A stretch of 64,000 nucleotides of DNA from Myxococcus landrumus. Its GTDB lineage: Bacteria > Myxococcota > Myxococcia > Myxococcales > Myxococcaceae. Both the position numbers and the translations under genes were made by a program. The notes under the pieces are model-generated. The model was not told the DNA's origin. It did no database searches and was given only the letters and a program-made list of their open reading frames with translations. Where the stretch lies: the NCBI RefSeq assembly GCF_017301635.1, contig NZ_CP071091.1:7742501-7806500 (forward strand), written 5' to 3'. Positions 1 to 9,343 of the stretch are shown piece after piece (position 1 is the stretch's first letter; every line of letters starts with the position of its first letter).

Positions 1-6
1 CCCGGG

Positions 7-2103
7 GTGAGGTCTGACCTTCCACGGCGGGGCCCCGACCTGGGGGCATTCGAGTCGGACTGCCCCGACGGCGCGGGGGCGTGTAGAGTGGGCTTCACTC
101 CCCCTCTCGCCCCGACCCTCCACGTGCCGTCTTCGCTGGAATTCGCTCTTGGCATCACCCTGGTGCCCCCGGCTTCCCCCGCACGAGAGCTGCTCACCGT
201 GTCGGCCGCGCGCGCGGGTCTGCGTGTCGTGGACGGCATGGAGGGCGCTGCCCTCGTGCTGGTGGACCTGACCGCGCCCAGCAATGGGCCCGCCCTGCGT
301 GCGGTGCTCGACTCGCCTCGGGCCTCGCACATCACCCTGGTGGCGCTGGTGGAGCCGTCTGAGCAGGGCTTCGCCGCCGCCGAGCCCCTGCGGCCCGCCG
401 ACGTCATCACTGTTCCCGTGTCGCCCCATGAGCTCGTCTTCCGGCTCCAGCGCGCCGCGGGCCGCCACCTGGAGCGCGAGGGACAGGAGCGAGGCCAGGA
501 GGACCTGTCGCTCCTCTTGGAGCTGACCGCCGACTACGCGGAGACCTCCGATGTGGAGGCGCTCCTGCACGGCGTCACCCGCCGGCTGGCGGAGAAGCTG
601 GACATCGCGCGTGCCACGCTGGTGATGCTGGGCCGCAACGCCGACGAAGGGGTCATCGTCGCGGCCAGCGATGACCCGGCGCTCAAGGACCTGCGCATCG
701 AGCTCTCCCGCTACCCGGAGATTCGCGAGGTGATGCGCACCGGTCGTCCGGTGGTGATGGACGAGGCCCCCACGCATCCGCTCCTCGGCGACCTGGAGCG
801 CCGGGCCGTGGCCGCGCGAGGCATCCACGCCATCGCCGCGCTGCCGCTGCCCATCCGAGGCCAGGTGCGAGGCGTCCTGCTCCTGCGAGCGGCGGGACGG
901 CGGCGCACGTTCACCGCGCGGGAGATCGACTTCCTCACCACGGTGGCGCATGCCACGGCGGTGGCGCTGCGCAACGCCTCGGTGCTCCAGTCCGTGAGGG
1001 GCCAGACGGAGGCGGAGAAGACCGCGCGTCTGGCGGCCGAGGAGCAGGCCGCGTCCTTCAAGCCCTACCAGCTCTTCTTCGCGCACGTCAGCGAAGGCGT
1101 GGCCATCCTCGACGACAAGGCGAGCGTGCTGTCGCTCAACCCGTCGGGCGCGGCGATGCTGGAGCTTCCGGCGACCGAGGCACGCGGGCGCCACCTGCAT
1201 CAGGTGACGCAGCCGTTGGATGACGGTGTGTTGATGGAGCTGGTGACGGCGGCCTCCCGGGGCGAGTCTCGCTCGGGCGTGGACGTGGAGGTACGCACGG
1301 GCGCGGGGCGCCGGCTGACCTTGTCCATGTCCGCCGCGCCGCTGCGGGACGAGGACGCGGCCACCATCCTCTCGTTCCGCGACGTCACCGACGCGCGCAA
1401 GCTGGAGGACGAGCTGCGCCAGACGAAGGACTTCCTGGAGCGGCTCATTGACTCGTCGGTGGACGCCATCATCGCCGCCGACTTGAAGGGGCGCATCATC
1501 CTCTTCAACAAGGGCGCTGAGGCCCTGTGTGGTTACACCGCGCAGGAGGCCATGGCGAACCTCACCGTGGAGCAGCTCTACCAGCCCGGCGTGGCCCGCA
1601 AAATCATGGCCACCCTGCGCGGCTCGGAGCATGGCGGCAAGGGCCGCATGGCGCTCACCCGCGAGGAGCTGGTGCACCGCTCCGGCGAGCGCGTGCCCGT
1701 CAACATGACGGCGTCGCTCGTGTACGAGGGCGGGCGCGAGGTCTTCAGCGTCGGCATCTTCACGGACATGCGCGACCGGATGAAGCTGGAGCGCAAGCTG
1801 TCGGACGTGGAGACGCGGCTGGAGGAGAGCGAGAAGAGCGCCGTCATCGTCGCGCTCGCCGGCACCGCGGCGCATGAGCTGAACCAGCCGCTCACGTCGG
1901 TGATGGGCTACGCGGAGCTGCTCAAGCGCAAGCTGAAGGAGGAGGACTTCGCCTGGAAGCCGGTGGACATCATCTACCGCGAGGCGGAGCGCATGGCCGA
2001 AATCGTGCGGAAGATCGGCAAGATCACCCGCTACGAGACGAAGGCGTACATGGGGGAGCAGCAGATTCTCGACCTGGACAAGGCGACCTCCCATGAAGAC
2101 TGA
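7..2103 (+). CDS. GAF/PAS sensor protein ending in a bare HisKA domain
   Basis: Likely cytoplasmic sensor. Residues ~40-150 look like a degenerate receiver fold. A GAF domain follows (~165-325), then two PAS domains (~355-465 and ~475-600), then a HisKA dimerisation segment with the H-box AHELNQPLTSV (His623). The protein stops 75 residues after that histidine, so there is no HATPase_c domain and no N, G1 or G2 box. It cannot autophosphorylate in cis. The next gene overlaps by 11 bp and begins its own sensor domains, so the missing ATPase is not simply frame-shifted away. It could act as a phosphotransfer or heterodimer partner for that kinase (inference). The start is uncertain: the frame is open to the window edge, GTG at 7 is the first start seen and GTG at 88 is an alternative, so the gene may begin upstream. 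Confidence 0.8.
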   Translation: MRSDLPRRGPDLGAFESDCPDGAGACRVGFTPPLAPTLHVPSSLEFALGITLVPPASPARELLTVSAARAGLRVVDGMEGAALVLVDLTAPSNGPALRAVLDSPRASHITLVALVEPSEQGFAAAEPLRPADVITVPVSPHELVFRLQRAAGRHLEREGQERGQEDLSLLLELTADYAETSDVEALLHGVTRRLAEKLDIARATLVMLGRNADEGVIVAASDDPALKDLRIELSRYPEIREVMRTGRPVVMDEAPTHPLLGDLERRAVAARGIHAIAALPLPIRGQVRGVLLLRAAGRRRTFTAREIDFLTTVAHATAVALRNASVLQSVRGQTEAEKTARLAAEEQAASFKPYQLFFAHVSEGVAILDDKASVLSLNPSGAAMLELPATEARGRHLHQVTQPLDDGVLMELVTAASRGESRSGVDVEVRTGAGRRLTLSMSAAPLRDEDAATILSFRDVTDARKLEDELRQTKDFLERLIDSSVDAIIAADLKGRIILFNKGAEALCGYTAQEAMANLTVEQLYQPGVARKIMATLRGSEHGGKGRMALTREELVHRSGERVPVNMTASLVYEGGREVFSVGIFTDMRDRMKLERKLSDVETRLEESEKSAVIVALAGTAAHELNQPLTSVMGYAELLKRKLKEEDFAWKPVDIIYREAERMAEIVRKIGKITRYETKAYMGEQQILDLDKATSHED

Positions 2104-4012
2104 CACCCGTGCGATGCGAATCCCGGGTGGCCCCGGGCCCGAGGCTTTCCAAGCCTTCTTCGAGGCGCTCGACGCCCCCGCGGCCCTGTGCGACCCGGCG
2201 CTGCGACTCGTGGCGGTGAACGAGGCCTTCCACCGCTTCTGCGCGGACTCGCGCGCGACAGTGGAGGATGTCTCGCGGATGCTGGCCTCGGCGGCGGCTC
2301 CGGCGGATGGCGCGAGCTGTGACGTGGAGCTGTCGCTCGCGGGGATGCCCGGCGCGGTGCTGACGCTGTCGCGACGAGGCGACGTGGTGGCGGTGCGTGC
2401 CCGGAATGACCCGGAGCTGGCGCGCAACCGCCTGGTGCAGGCGGAGCGGGCGCTCTTGGAGCAGGCACGCACGGAAGGCGTGCTGCTGGACCTGGGCCGC
2501 AGCGTGGCGGAGGCGGGCGGCGAGGAGGAGCTGGTGGCGGCGGTGGCTCGAGGGGTGAAGGAGCTGTTCCCCGGCCGCTCGTTCTGCATCCGCATCACCG
2601 ACTCGCGCACCGGAGGACTGACGTCGCTCTACGCGGAAGGGCGCCTGAAGGAAGGCGCGCATGAGCCGCTGGTGTTGCTGCGGCGCGCGGTGGAGAAGCT
2701 GAACCTGGGCCGCTCGGCGCTGCCTCCGGGCCGGGTGACGGTGCTGGACGAGGTGCCGTTGCTGTTCCAGGGCAGCACGCATGGCGTGAGCGCTCCGCTG
2801 GTGGCGAGCGGGCAGCTCTTCGGCGCCATCAACATGGAGTACCCGGAGGGCCTGGACGCGGACGTCCAGCATGACGAGCGCGTCCTGTTGCAGCTCGCCA
2901 GCCAGGTGGCCGTGGCGGTGAAGAACGCGAAGCTCATCGACGAGCTGACGTTCGTCCGCAAGTACCTGGAGGACCTGCTGGAGAAGGCGAACGCCCTCAT
3001 CCTGGTGGCCAACCGCGACAAGCAGGTGGTGGTGTTCAATCAGGCGCTGAGCGCGCTGACGGGCTTCCGCAAGGAGGACGTCCTGGGCCGCGACATCTTC
3101 GGCCTGGTGCCGGAGAGCGAGCACCTGCGGTTGTCCCAGGTCATCGCCGCCGCGATTCGCGGCGAGTCGGTGAACAGCTTCGAGACCCGCCTGTTGTCCC
3201 GCGAGGGGAACGAGGTCCGGGTGTCCTTCGCCACGTCTTCGATGCTGGCGCACCATGGTGAGGTGGAGGGCGTCATCGCCATCGGCCAGGACATCACCGT
3301 GGTGAAGGAGCTGGAGAAGCGCATCATCCACGCGGAGAAGCTGGCCTCCATCGGTCAGCTCGCGGCCAGCGTGGTGCATGAAATCAACAACCCGATGACG
3401 GCGGTGGCCACGTACGCGGACGCGCTGCTCCAGCGCTCCCGGACGACGCCGGGCGCGAACCCCGCGGACCAGGACAAGCTCCGGAAGATTCTGGAGAGCA
3501 GCCACCGCATCCTGCGCTTCACGCGGGACCTGGTGAGCTACGCGCGTCCGGCGCAGGACAAGCCGGAGCGGGTGCAGCTCAACGCCGTCGTGGACATGGC
3601 GGTGGGCTTCTGCGAGCACGTCGTGTCGCAGGCGCGCGTGAGCGTGCATCGCGAGTACGTGGAGCTGCCGCTCTTGTCGGCGGTGCGCGCGAACCTGGTG
3701 CAGGTGTTCGTCAACCTCATCACCAACGCGTGCCACGCGATGCCACCGGGTGGCTCCGTCTACCTGTCGACCCGGCGCGAGGGTGAAGAGGCGGTGGTGT
3801 CGGTGCGCGACACGGGGTCGGGCATCGACCCGAAGAACCTGCAGCGCATCTTCGAGCCCTTCTTCACCACGAAGCCGGAAGGGAAGGGCACGGGCCTGGG
3901 GCTCTCCATCTGCCAGGGCATCGTGGAGAACCACGGAGGCCGTCTCATCGTGGCGAGCACCGTGGGCGAAGGCACCACGTTCTCCGTGCGCCTGCCGCTG
4001 CTGATGGAGTGA
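2093..4012 (+). CDS. PAS-GAF-PAS sensor histidine kinase
   Basis: Complete histidine kinase with no membrane segment, hence likely cytoplasmic. In order: an N-terminal PAS-like region (~15-115), a GAF domain (~125-285), a PAS domain (~300-410), then HisKA with the phospho-acceptor His429 in VVHEINNPMTAV. HATPase_c follows, with the N-box NLITNACHAM (Asn545), the G1 box DTGSGI, an F-box FEPFFTTKPEGKG and the G2 box GTGLGLSI. The ATG lies inside the end of the preceding sensor gene (11 bp overlap), which points to translational coupling and a joint function. No receiver domain is attached and no response regulator gene is adjacent, so the cognate regulator is elsewhere. It is followed by a GC-rich hairpin and a convergent gene. 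Confidence 0.92.
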   Translation: MKTDTRAMRIPGGPGPEAFQAFFEALDAPAALCDPALRLVAVNEAFHRFCADSRATVEDVSRMLASAAAPADGASCDVELSLAGMPGAVLTLSRRGDVVAVRARNDPELARNRLVQAERALLEQARTEGVLLDLGRSVAEAGGEEELVAAVARGVKELFPGRSFCIRITDSRTGGLTSLYAEGRLKEGAHEPLVLLRRAVEKLNLGRSALPPGRVTVLDEVPLLFQGSTHGVSAPLVASGQLFGAINMEYPEGLDADVQHDERVLLQLASQVAVAVKNAKLIDELTFVRKYLEDLLEKANALILVANRDKQVVVFNQALSALTGFRKEDVLGRDIFGLVPESEHLRLSQVIAAAIRGESVNSFETRLLSREGNEVRVSFATSSMLAHHGEVEGVIAIGQDITVVKELEKRIIHAEKLASIGQLAASVVHEINNPMTAVATYADALLQRSRTTPGANPADQDKLRKILESSHRILRFTRDLVSYARPAQDKPERVQLNAVVDMAVGFCEHVVSQARVSVHREYVELPLLSAVRANLVQVFVNLITNACHAMPPGGSVYLSTRREGEEAVVSVRDTGSGIDPKNLQRIFEPFFTTKPEGKGTGLGLSICQGIVENHGGRLIVASTVGEGTTFSVRLPLLME

Positions 4013-4023
4013 GCGGGGAGGTG

Positions 4024-4052
4024 GACAGGCCGGGGTTTCCGCCCGGCCTGTC
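4024..4052. terminator. GC-rich hairpin between convergent genes
   Basis: Perfect 11-bp inverted repeat, GACAGGCCGGG with a 7-nt loop, centred in the 51-bp gap between the kinase stop and the stop of the convergent membrane-protein gene. It can form on either strand. There is no U-tract, so it may act as a pause or rho-assisted terminator or as an mRNA 3' end protector. Confidence 0.6.
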
Positions 4053-4063
4053 AGGGCATCGAC

Positions 4064-7000
4064 TCAGTCCCAGCCTTGCAGCTCGACGCGCACCTTCCGC
4101 ACGAGCAGCTCCCATTCGCGGCGCTTCAGCGTGGCCAGGACTCGGCCGCCGATGAGCGTGAGGCCCGCGAGGGTCATCACGAGGAAGCCGATGCGGTGGT
4201 CCCGCAACCCGGCGCCGAGCAGGTTGGCCACCACGTCCAGCGTGAGGAACAGCGTGCCCAGCGCGAGGTAGGCGCGAATCTGCAACAGCATGCCCACCAC
4301 GACGCCCAGCAGGCAGACGCCGCCGAAGATGAGCGCGTACATGCCATCGGGAGATTCGCCGACGCGCATCGCGAGCTTCGCCGCCGCGGGGACGTAGAGG
4401 AGCAGGCCGCCGAGAATCCGCACCGTGTTGCGCGCCGCGTGCGGCAGGCTCTGCGTGAAGAGCTGGCCCAGCATCAGGAGCAGCAACCCCAGCGGCGCCA
4501 GGTAGATTTCCAGTCCCTCCAGTCCGAAGGCCAGCGCGGAGATGAGCAGCGCGAAGTTGCACGCCGCGGCCGCGAAGGCGCCGAACATGCGGCTGCGCTC
4601 CACCGCGCCCAGCGCCGCGTACAGCAGGCCCGAGCCTCCCGCGAGCAATGCCGCTTCCTGCGTCGCCTCGCCCGGAAGGACGAAGGCCATGCCGATGGGC
4701 AGGAGCGCGGCGAAGCGCCGCGTCGCGGCTTCCACTGGACGCACGCCTGCCCGCCGCGCCTGCACCGTCACACCCACCAGCACGAAGCCCAGGCCCAGGG
4801 CGAAGAGGGCGTCATGCTCGGCGCGCAGGCCCGGGGCATACAGGCTTCGCACCAGGGCGTAGGTGCCCACCACCGCGAGCTGCACGAAGTACACATGCCG
4901 CCCGGTGTGCTCCGTCCAGGCGCAGTGCAGCGCCACCAGGACCGCGAGGCCCAGGGACGCGATGGCCATCGGCAGGGCAGCCTCGGGTGCCCCACCGCTG
5001 CTCGCGGTGAAGGCCAGCATCAGCCCCGACATCACGAGCCAGGTGTCCCGGCCCCAGACCATTCCTTCCGCGATGTCGCCTCGCTGCTCGCGCAGCCAGC
5101 GCTGGGCGGAGTGGATGACGAGAGAGGCTCCCGCGGCCGCCAGCGCCAGCTCCGCGCCGTGGATGGTGAACAGCTCGCCGTATCCTGGCCACACGCCGGA
5201 TTGGGCCGCGCGAAGCGTGAAGAAGACCATGGCCGCTGTCACCACGGCGCCTCCCGCGACCCATGTCCCCAGGGCCGAGAGGAGGGCCGCGAGTGCGCCC
5301 TTCCACTGGAACGCCGCCACGAGCAGCGACGCGGCGATGAGCGCCCACGTCACGGGCAGCGCGGGCGACAGCAGCCACGTCCCGCCCAGGCCCATGAAGG
5401 ACTGCTCCAGGAGGTTGAGCGCGGCGAGCAGCGATGACGTCTCACGCCCGACGACCAGTGAGTAGACCAGCGCGGCCGTGAGGTAGATGGCCAGGGTCTG
5501 GTGGAGCCGCACGCGTGCGTCGCCTTCCGACAGCCCGCGCTTGCGGATGACCCACGGCCCCAGCGTCACCAGCGCCAGCCCGACCAGCGCCAGCCCGACC
5601 AGCGCCAGCACGGGACCCGGCCAGGCCTCGAAGACGGAGACGCGATGGGCCGTCGCGTGGACGAGCAGCAGGATGCTCACGCCGAAGACACCGCGTCCCT
5701 GGGCTCGGGCGCCTCCCACGAAGAGGACGATGCCCGTGGCGCAGACGAGCGCGGCCGCGATGAGTCCGGGTTGGAAGAGCGCGACGAGGCAGGTCACCCC
5801 CACGGTGGCGACGGAGTAGCGGCGCAGGAGGTCCCGGAAGGATTCGGGGACACCTCGAATCGCGGCCAGGGCGTAGACGAGCCCCGCTGCGGCGACACCG
5901 GCGAAGGCGCGTTGCCACAGCAGGAAGAGGGTGTCCCCGGAGGCGAGCCACGCCTCGGGCTGGAGCCAGTCCAGTGCCTCCGCGCCAGCTCTCACCCACT
6001 GGTCATTGGGTGGCAACAGCGAGACGAGGGAAGGACCTCGCAAGGATTCTCTCGCGGCCCACAGCGCGGCACCGGGCAGTCCCAGCGCCAGGCCGAGGCT
6101 CGCGACCGGCGGCTGGCGGAACGGGCCCGCGAGCAACAACACCAGCACCGCCGCGCCCAACACCATCAACGGCGGGATGATGCCCACCGCGCGCGAGGGT
6201 GTGGGGAGGCCGACGAGGAAGGCGCTCTTCAAGAGGACGAAGACCAGCACCACCATGCCGAAGCGCGGCACCATCTGGTACAGGCGGCCGTGATGGGGCT
6301 TCTCGAGGCGCTCCGCAATCCAGGGCCCGATTCGCCCCAGCGCCAGGGCGACACCCCAGAGCGCGATGCCGACGAGCGGATGCCTCAGGGCCACGATGTC
6401 GGGCGGCAAGGGACGGCCCGCGCGATTGACGATGGCGGTGAGGGCGATGAAGCCGCCCATGGCCGCGAACGTCACCACGGAGCCTCGGAGGCGCAGGGCC
6501 ACGAAGCCGCGCGTCACGAAGGCGACGAGCGCGGCCAGGACGAGCAGTCCTCCCGCGAGCAGGCACGTGGAGCGCTCGACGTCCGTGGGGAAGGTCTGCC
6601 ACTGAAGCAGGGTGAGCGTCGCGACGAGTGCCTGGACACACGCCACCGTCGCGAAGCCATCCGTGTAGAGACGCAGCCCGTGCTCGCCGAGCGGCAGCCG
6701 GAAGAGGTCGAACACCTTGCGGGCCCGGAGCTCGACAGCGACGGGCGTCGGCTCGGTGCTGATGGGCGCGGACGGGCGTGGGCGGAGCGCGGAGAACAGC
6801 GCGAAGCCGAGCGCCAGGGAGGCCGAGACGAGCGCGGCTCGAGCGGATGTGAAGTCGCCATGCGTGCCCAGGGCCTGCGATATCGCGAGCGCCAGACCCA
6901 CGGCGGCGGCGAAGCCCACGAGCCGGCTTCCATCTCGCCGTGTCCGCAGCAACAGCCACCCGGCGGTCAGCGCCGTGGGGAGCGCGTTCCACAGCGGAGG

Positions 7001-9247
7001 CAGCTCGCGGTTGGCGAGCACGATGAATCCATCGGGAGCCACGGGGGCCGCACCGAGCGCCAGGAAGACCCCCACCGCCGCGAGACCGAGCGAGAGGTCA
7101 TCGAGTGGCAGGAGCGCATTGAGGGGCGACGAAGGCCGTGCCCAGGCTGCCTGGAGGAGACCGACGATGCCGTAGAACCCACCCAGGAAGGCGAAGACGG
7201 CGAGGGTCCCCCAGTCCCCCGTCAACATGGGGAGGAGGTCGACGAGGCCCAGCGCGCAGAAGGTCGCCGCGACTCCACCCAGATAGTGCAGCCCTCGCCA
7301 ACGCCAGCCTCCCGCGAGATGGGCGGTGAGGGCGATGACCAACCCCGTCGCGATGCGCGGCCACGAGGAGCCGTCGACGGGGACCCTGATGGCGAGAGGC
7401 ATTGCCACCAGCGTGGAGACGATGCCCCAGGTGAGCAGCTTGAACCTCAAGGCCGGGGAATGGCTCTTCCGGGCCGCGAGCAACAGGCCGGAAGCCGCCA
7501 CCGCGCCGCCGAACACCCACCACCCCGGGTCGGTGGGGGCGAGGACGTTCGCCACCAGGACACCCGCGAGCAGCGTGGCCATGACTCCGAGATGCGCGAG
7601 GGCGAGGCGGCGTGGCTCCAGCCAGAAGAAGACGACCCCCGCGATGATGGGGGCGAGCGCCGAGGCAACCGCGGCGTTGAAGTCACTGCCGGGCTCCATC
7701 GAGAACAGGCTCAGGGCTCCGGCGAGGGCTCCGCTGGCCAGCACCGCGTGGGCCACGGTCTCCAGCACCGCGCTCATCCGAGGAAGGGTCTTCCGGAGGG
7801 AGTCGGTGGTCGTGGCCAGGGCAACGACGGCGGCGAGACCCTGGGCCCAGAGCATCAAGCCCGCGAACATCGGGCTGCCGGGCTCCAGCGCATCGAAGCC
7901 CGAGGGGGCGCTCGCCACGCTGAAGACGGTGAGCCACAGCGCCGAATAGAGCGCGGCGCTCGCGCTGACGAGCATCGTGTTCGCGGACTTCGACGTGCGC
8001 GAGAGCCAGAGCGTGACGGCCAGGGACGCGACGCCCGTGGAGGCACACAGCATGCGAAGCCACGGCGCTTCGTCGAGGCCCATCAACGGGAGCCCGGCGA
8101 GCAGGGCCGGGAACATGGCCATCGCGAGTGACTTCGCGGAGGTCTCATGCAGGAGCCGTCCCGCCGCGCGCAGCGGGAACAGTCCAGCGATGGCGACCCC
8201 GAGCGAGACGGCGACGCCCAACAGCGGCGACAGTGCGACGAGCGAGGACAGCGCGACGAAGGCGACGGGGAGGAGGGCCAGTCCGATGCCGGAGAGGACT
8301 CGGCCCACGGGCAGCGAGCGGCGTGACAGGAACACGCCCAGCCCGATGAAGCCCGCGTGGTAGCCCCACAACGCCCCCGTCACGAGGAGCTGTCGCGGCA
8401 CACCGCCCAGGGCCTGCCATGCCTCGCGGACGCCCATGAGCGAGCCGCCCAGCACCAGCACGGCGCCGAGGAACCACCAGATGAAGTCATTCAGCCGAGG
8501 TGAGTTCGAAGACGTCGCGTCGAGGGCAACCACCGCCTCCAGTCCGCCGCCAAGCGCACCCGAGGCATCGCGCGCGAAGAGGGCCTGGCCGGAGCCCAGC
8601 GCCGAACCCAGGTCATCTTCACTCGCGTACGGGTCATCGGGAGCGTGCCCGCGCCGACCCTGGCGCCGCGGCTGGGGACCCGTCGTGTGAGCACTCGAAG
8701 CGTCAGCGATGTTCGCGGCGTCATCGCCGGCGTGAGGCTGCGACGCGCTCTCCTCACTCGCTTGCTGAAGGCTCGACTCAACAGGAGCAACCGGTACGAC
8801 GCGCACCGCCGCGGTGTCGTCAACGGAGTGCGCGAGCTGCGCCGCACGCCGCTTTCGCTCGGCCTGCTCACGCTCCGCCTTCGCGGTCTCTTCGAGTGAC
8901 GCCGCGAGCGCGGCGCCCCAGCTCGGCCGCCATGAACTCGCGCGCAGCACGGAGGCGGCCACGCCATTCGCCCATTCCTCCGCGCGAGCGGCGGCATCCA
9001 ACCGGGGCGCCTGCTCCGCGAGGACGGGCGCCTCCACGTTCATCTCGCCCAGGGCCCCTTCGAGCCGCTGCGCCGTGGCCTCATCAATCAGCGCGGCATC
9101 GCGCCAATCCTCGATACGTCGTTGCAGCGTCTTTTCGACGAGGGCACTGAGACGCGGCTCGGAGATGGGCAACAGGGACGCACCGCACTCGAGACATGCA
9201 TCCCCCGGTGCCTTGTCGCGAAGCCGCACGCAGACTGGGCAAATCAT
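4064..9247 (-). CDS. Giant polytopic membrane protein with N-terminal zinc ribbon
   Basis: A 1727-residue protein of unrecognised function. The N-terminus carries two Cys pairs (CPVC at 3-6 and CLEC at 18-21), a typical zinc ribbon. A charged, Ala/Glu-rich region of about 230 residues follows, probably cytoplasmic. From about residue 245 to the end the sequence is an almost unbroken series of hydrophobic helices, around forty or more by eye, with short Arg-containing loops. No transporter or enzyme signature stands out. It resembles in style the large DUF2339/DUF2157-type membrane proteins, but I cannot assign it. The start ATG at 9247 immediately precedes the Cys motif. It is convergent with the kinase pair and has msrBA upstream on the same strand (96-bp gap). 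Confidence 0.85.
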   Translation of the reverse strand: MICPVCVRLRDKAPGDACLECGASLLPISEPRLSALVEKTLQRRIEDWRDAALIDEATAQRLEGALGEMNVEAPVLAEQAPRLDAAARAEEWANGVAASVLRASSWRPSWGAALAASLEETAKAEREQAERKRRAAQLAHSVDDTAAVRVVPVAPVESSLQQASEESASQPHAGDDAANIADASSAHTTGPQPRRQGRRGHAPDDPYASEDDLGSALGSGQALFARDASGALGGGLEAVVALDATSSNSPRLNDFIWWFLGAVLVLGGSLMGVREAWQALGGVPRQLLVTGALWGYHAGFIGLGVFLSRRSLPVGRVLSGIGLALLPVAFVALSSLVALSPLLGVAVSLGVAIAGLFPLRAAGRLLHETSAKSLAMAMFPALLAGLPLMGLDEAPWLRMLCASTGVASLAVTLWLSRTSKSANTMLVSASAALYSALWLTVFSVASAPSGFDALEPGSPMFAGLMLWAQGLAAVVALATTTDSLRKTLPRMSAVLETVAHAVLASGALAGALSLFSMEPGSDFNAAVASALAPIIAGVVFFWLEPRRLALAHLGVMATLLAGVLVANVLAPTDPGWWVFGGAVAASGLLLAARKSHSPALRFKLLTWGIVSTLVAMPLAIRVPVDGSSWPRIATGLVIALTAHLAGGWRWRGLHYLGGVAATFCALGLVDLLPMLTGDWGTLAVFAFLGGFYGIVGLLQAAWARPSSPLNALLPLDDLSLGLAAVGVFLALGAAPVAPDGFIVLANRELPPLWNALPTALTAGWLLLRTRRDGSRLVGFAAAVGLALAISQALGTHGDFTSARAALVSASLALGFALFSALRPRPSAPISTEPTPVAVELRARKVFDLFRLPLGEHGLRLYTDGFATVACVQALVATLTLLQWQTFPTDVERSTCLLAGGLLVLAALVAFVTRGFVALRLRGSVVTFAAMGGFIALTAIVNRAGRPLPPDIVALRHPLVGIALWGVALALGRIGPWIAERLEKPHHGRLYQMVPRFGMVVLVFVLLKSAFLVGLPTPSRAVGIIPPLMVLGAAVLVLLLAGPFRQPPVASLGLALGLPGAALWAARESLRGPSLVSLLPPNDQWVRAGAEALDWLQPEAWLASGDTLFLLWQRAFAGVAAAGLVYALAAIRGVPESFRDLLRRYSVATVGVTCLVALFQPGLIAAALVCATGIVLFVGGARAQGRGVFGVSILLLVHATAHRVSVFEAWPGPVLALVGLALVGLALVTLGPWVIRKRGLSEGDARVRLHQTLAIYLTAALVYSLVVGRETSSLLAALNLLEQSFMGLGGTWLLSPALPVTWALIAASLLVAAFQWKGALAALLSALGTWVAGGAVVTAAMVFFTLRAAQSGVWPGYGELFTIHGAELALAAAGASLVIHSAQRWLREQRGDIAEGMVWGRDTWLVMSGLMLAFTASSGGAPEAALPMAIASLGLAVLVALHCAWTEHTGRHVYFVQLAVVGTYALVRSLYAPGLRAEHDALFALGLGFVLVGVTVQARRAGVRPVEAATRRFAALLPIGMAFVLPGEATQEAALLAGGSGLLYAALGAVERSRMFGAFAAAACNFALLISALAFGLEGLEIYLAPLGLLLLMLGQLFTQSLPHAARNTVRILGGLLLYVPAAAKLAMRVGESPDGMYALIFGGVCLLGVVVGMLLQIRAYLALGTLFLTLDVVANLLGAGLRDHRIGFLVMTLAGLTLIGGRVLATLKRREWELLVRKVRVELQGWD
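5568..5612. repeat. 15-bp tandem repeat, three copies
   Basis: Three consecutive 15-bp units (accagcgccagcccg), the third with one mismatch, inside the giant membrane protein gene. In the protein it gives a repeated LALVG pattern within one hydrophobic helix, so it is in frame and can expand or contract by five residues. Confidence 0.85.
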
Positions 9248-9285
9248 CCACGCAGCATAGCGTTACTTGGTGCGCCCCACGCACA

Positions 9286-9314
9286 CACGCCCCCGTGAAA
9301 CCCAGGGGCGCGTG
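9286..9314 (-). terminator. Possible terminator hairpin after msrBA
   Basis: Inverted repeat CACGC-CCCC / GGGGCGCGTG with one bulged base and a 10-nt loop, 30 bp past the msrBA stop and before the giant membrane protein gene on the same strand. There is no U-tract. It may reduce read-through. Confidence 0.35.
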
Positions 9315-9343
9315 ATACGTGGTCCTTCAACCATCCAGGATTC

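Noticed and set aside
5501..8131. 876-codon plus-strand open frame opposite the giant membrane protein
   Set aside because: Composition is Gly/Arg/Gln/Glu/His-rich with no family pattern, as expected for the antisense frame of a GC-rich hydrophobic gene.
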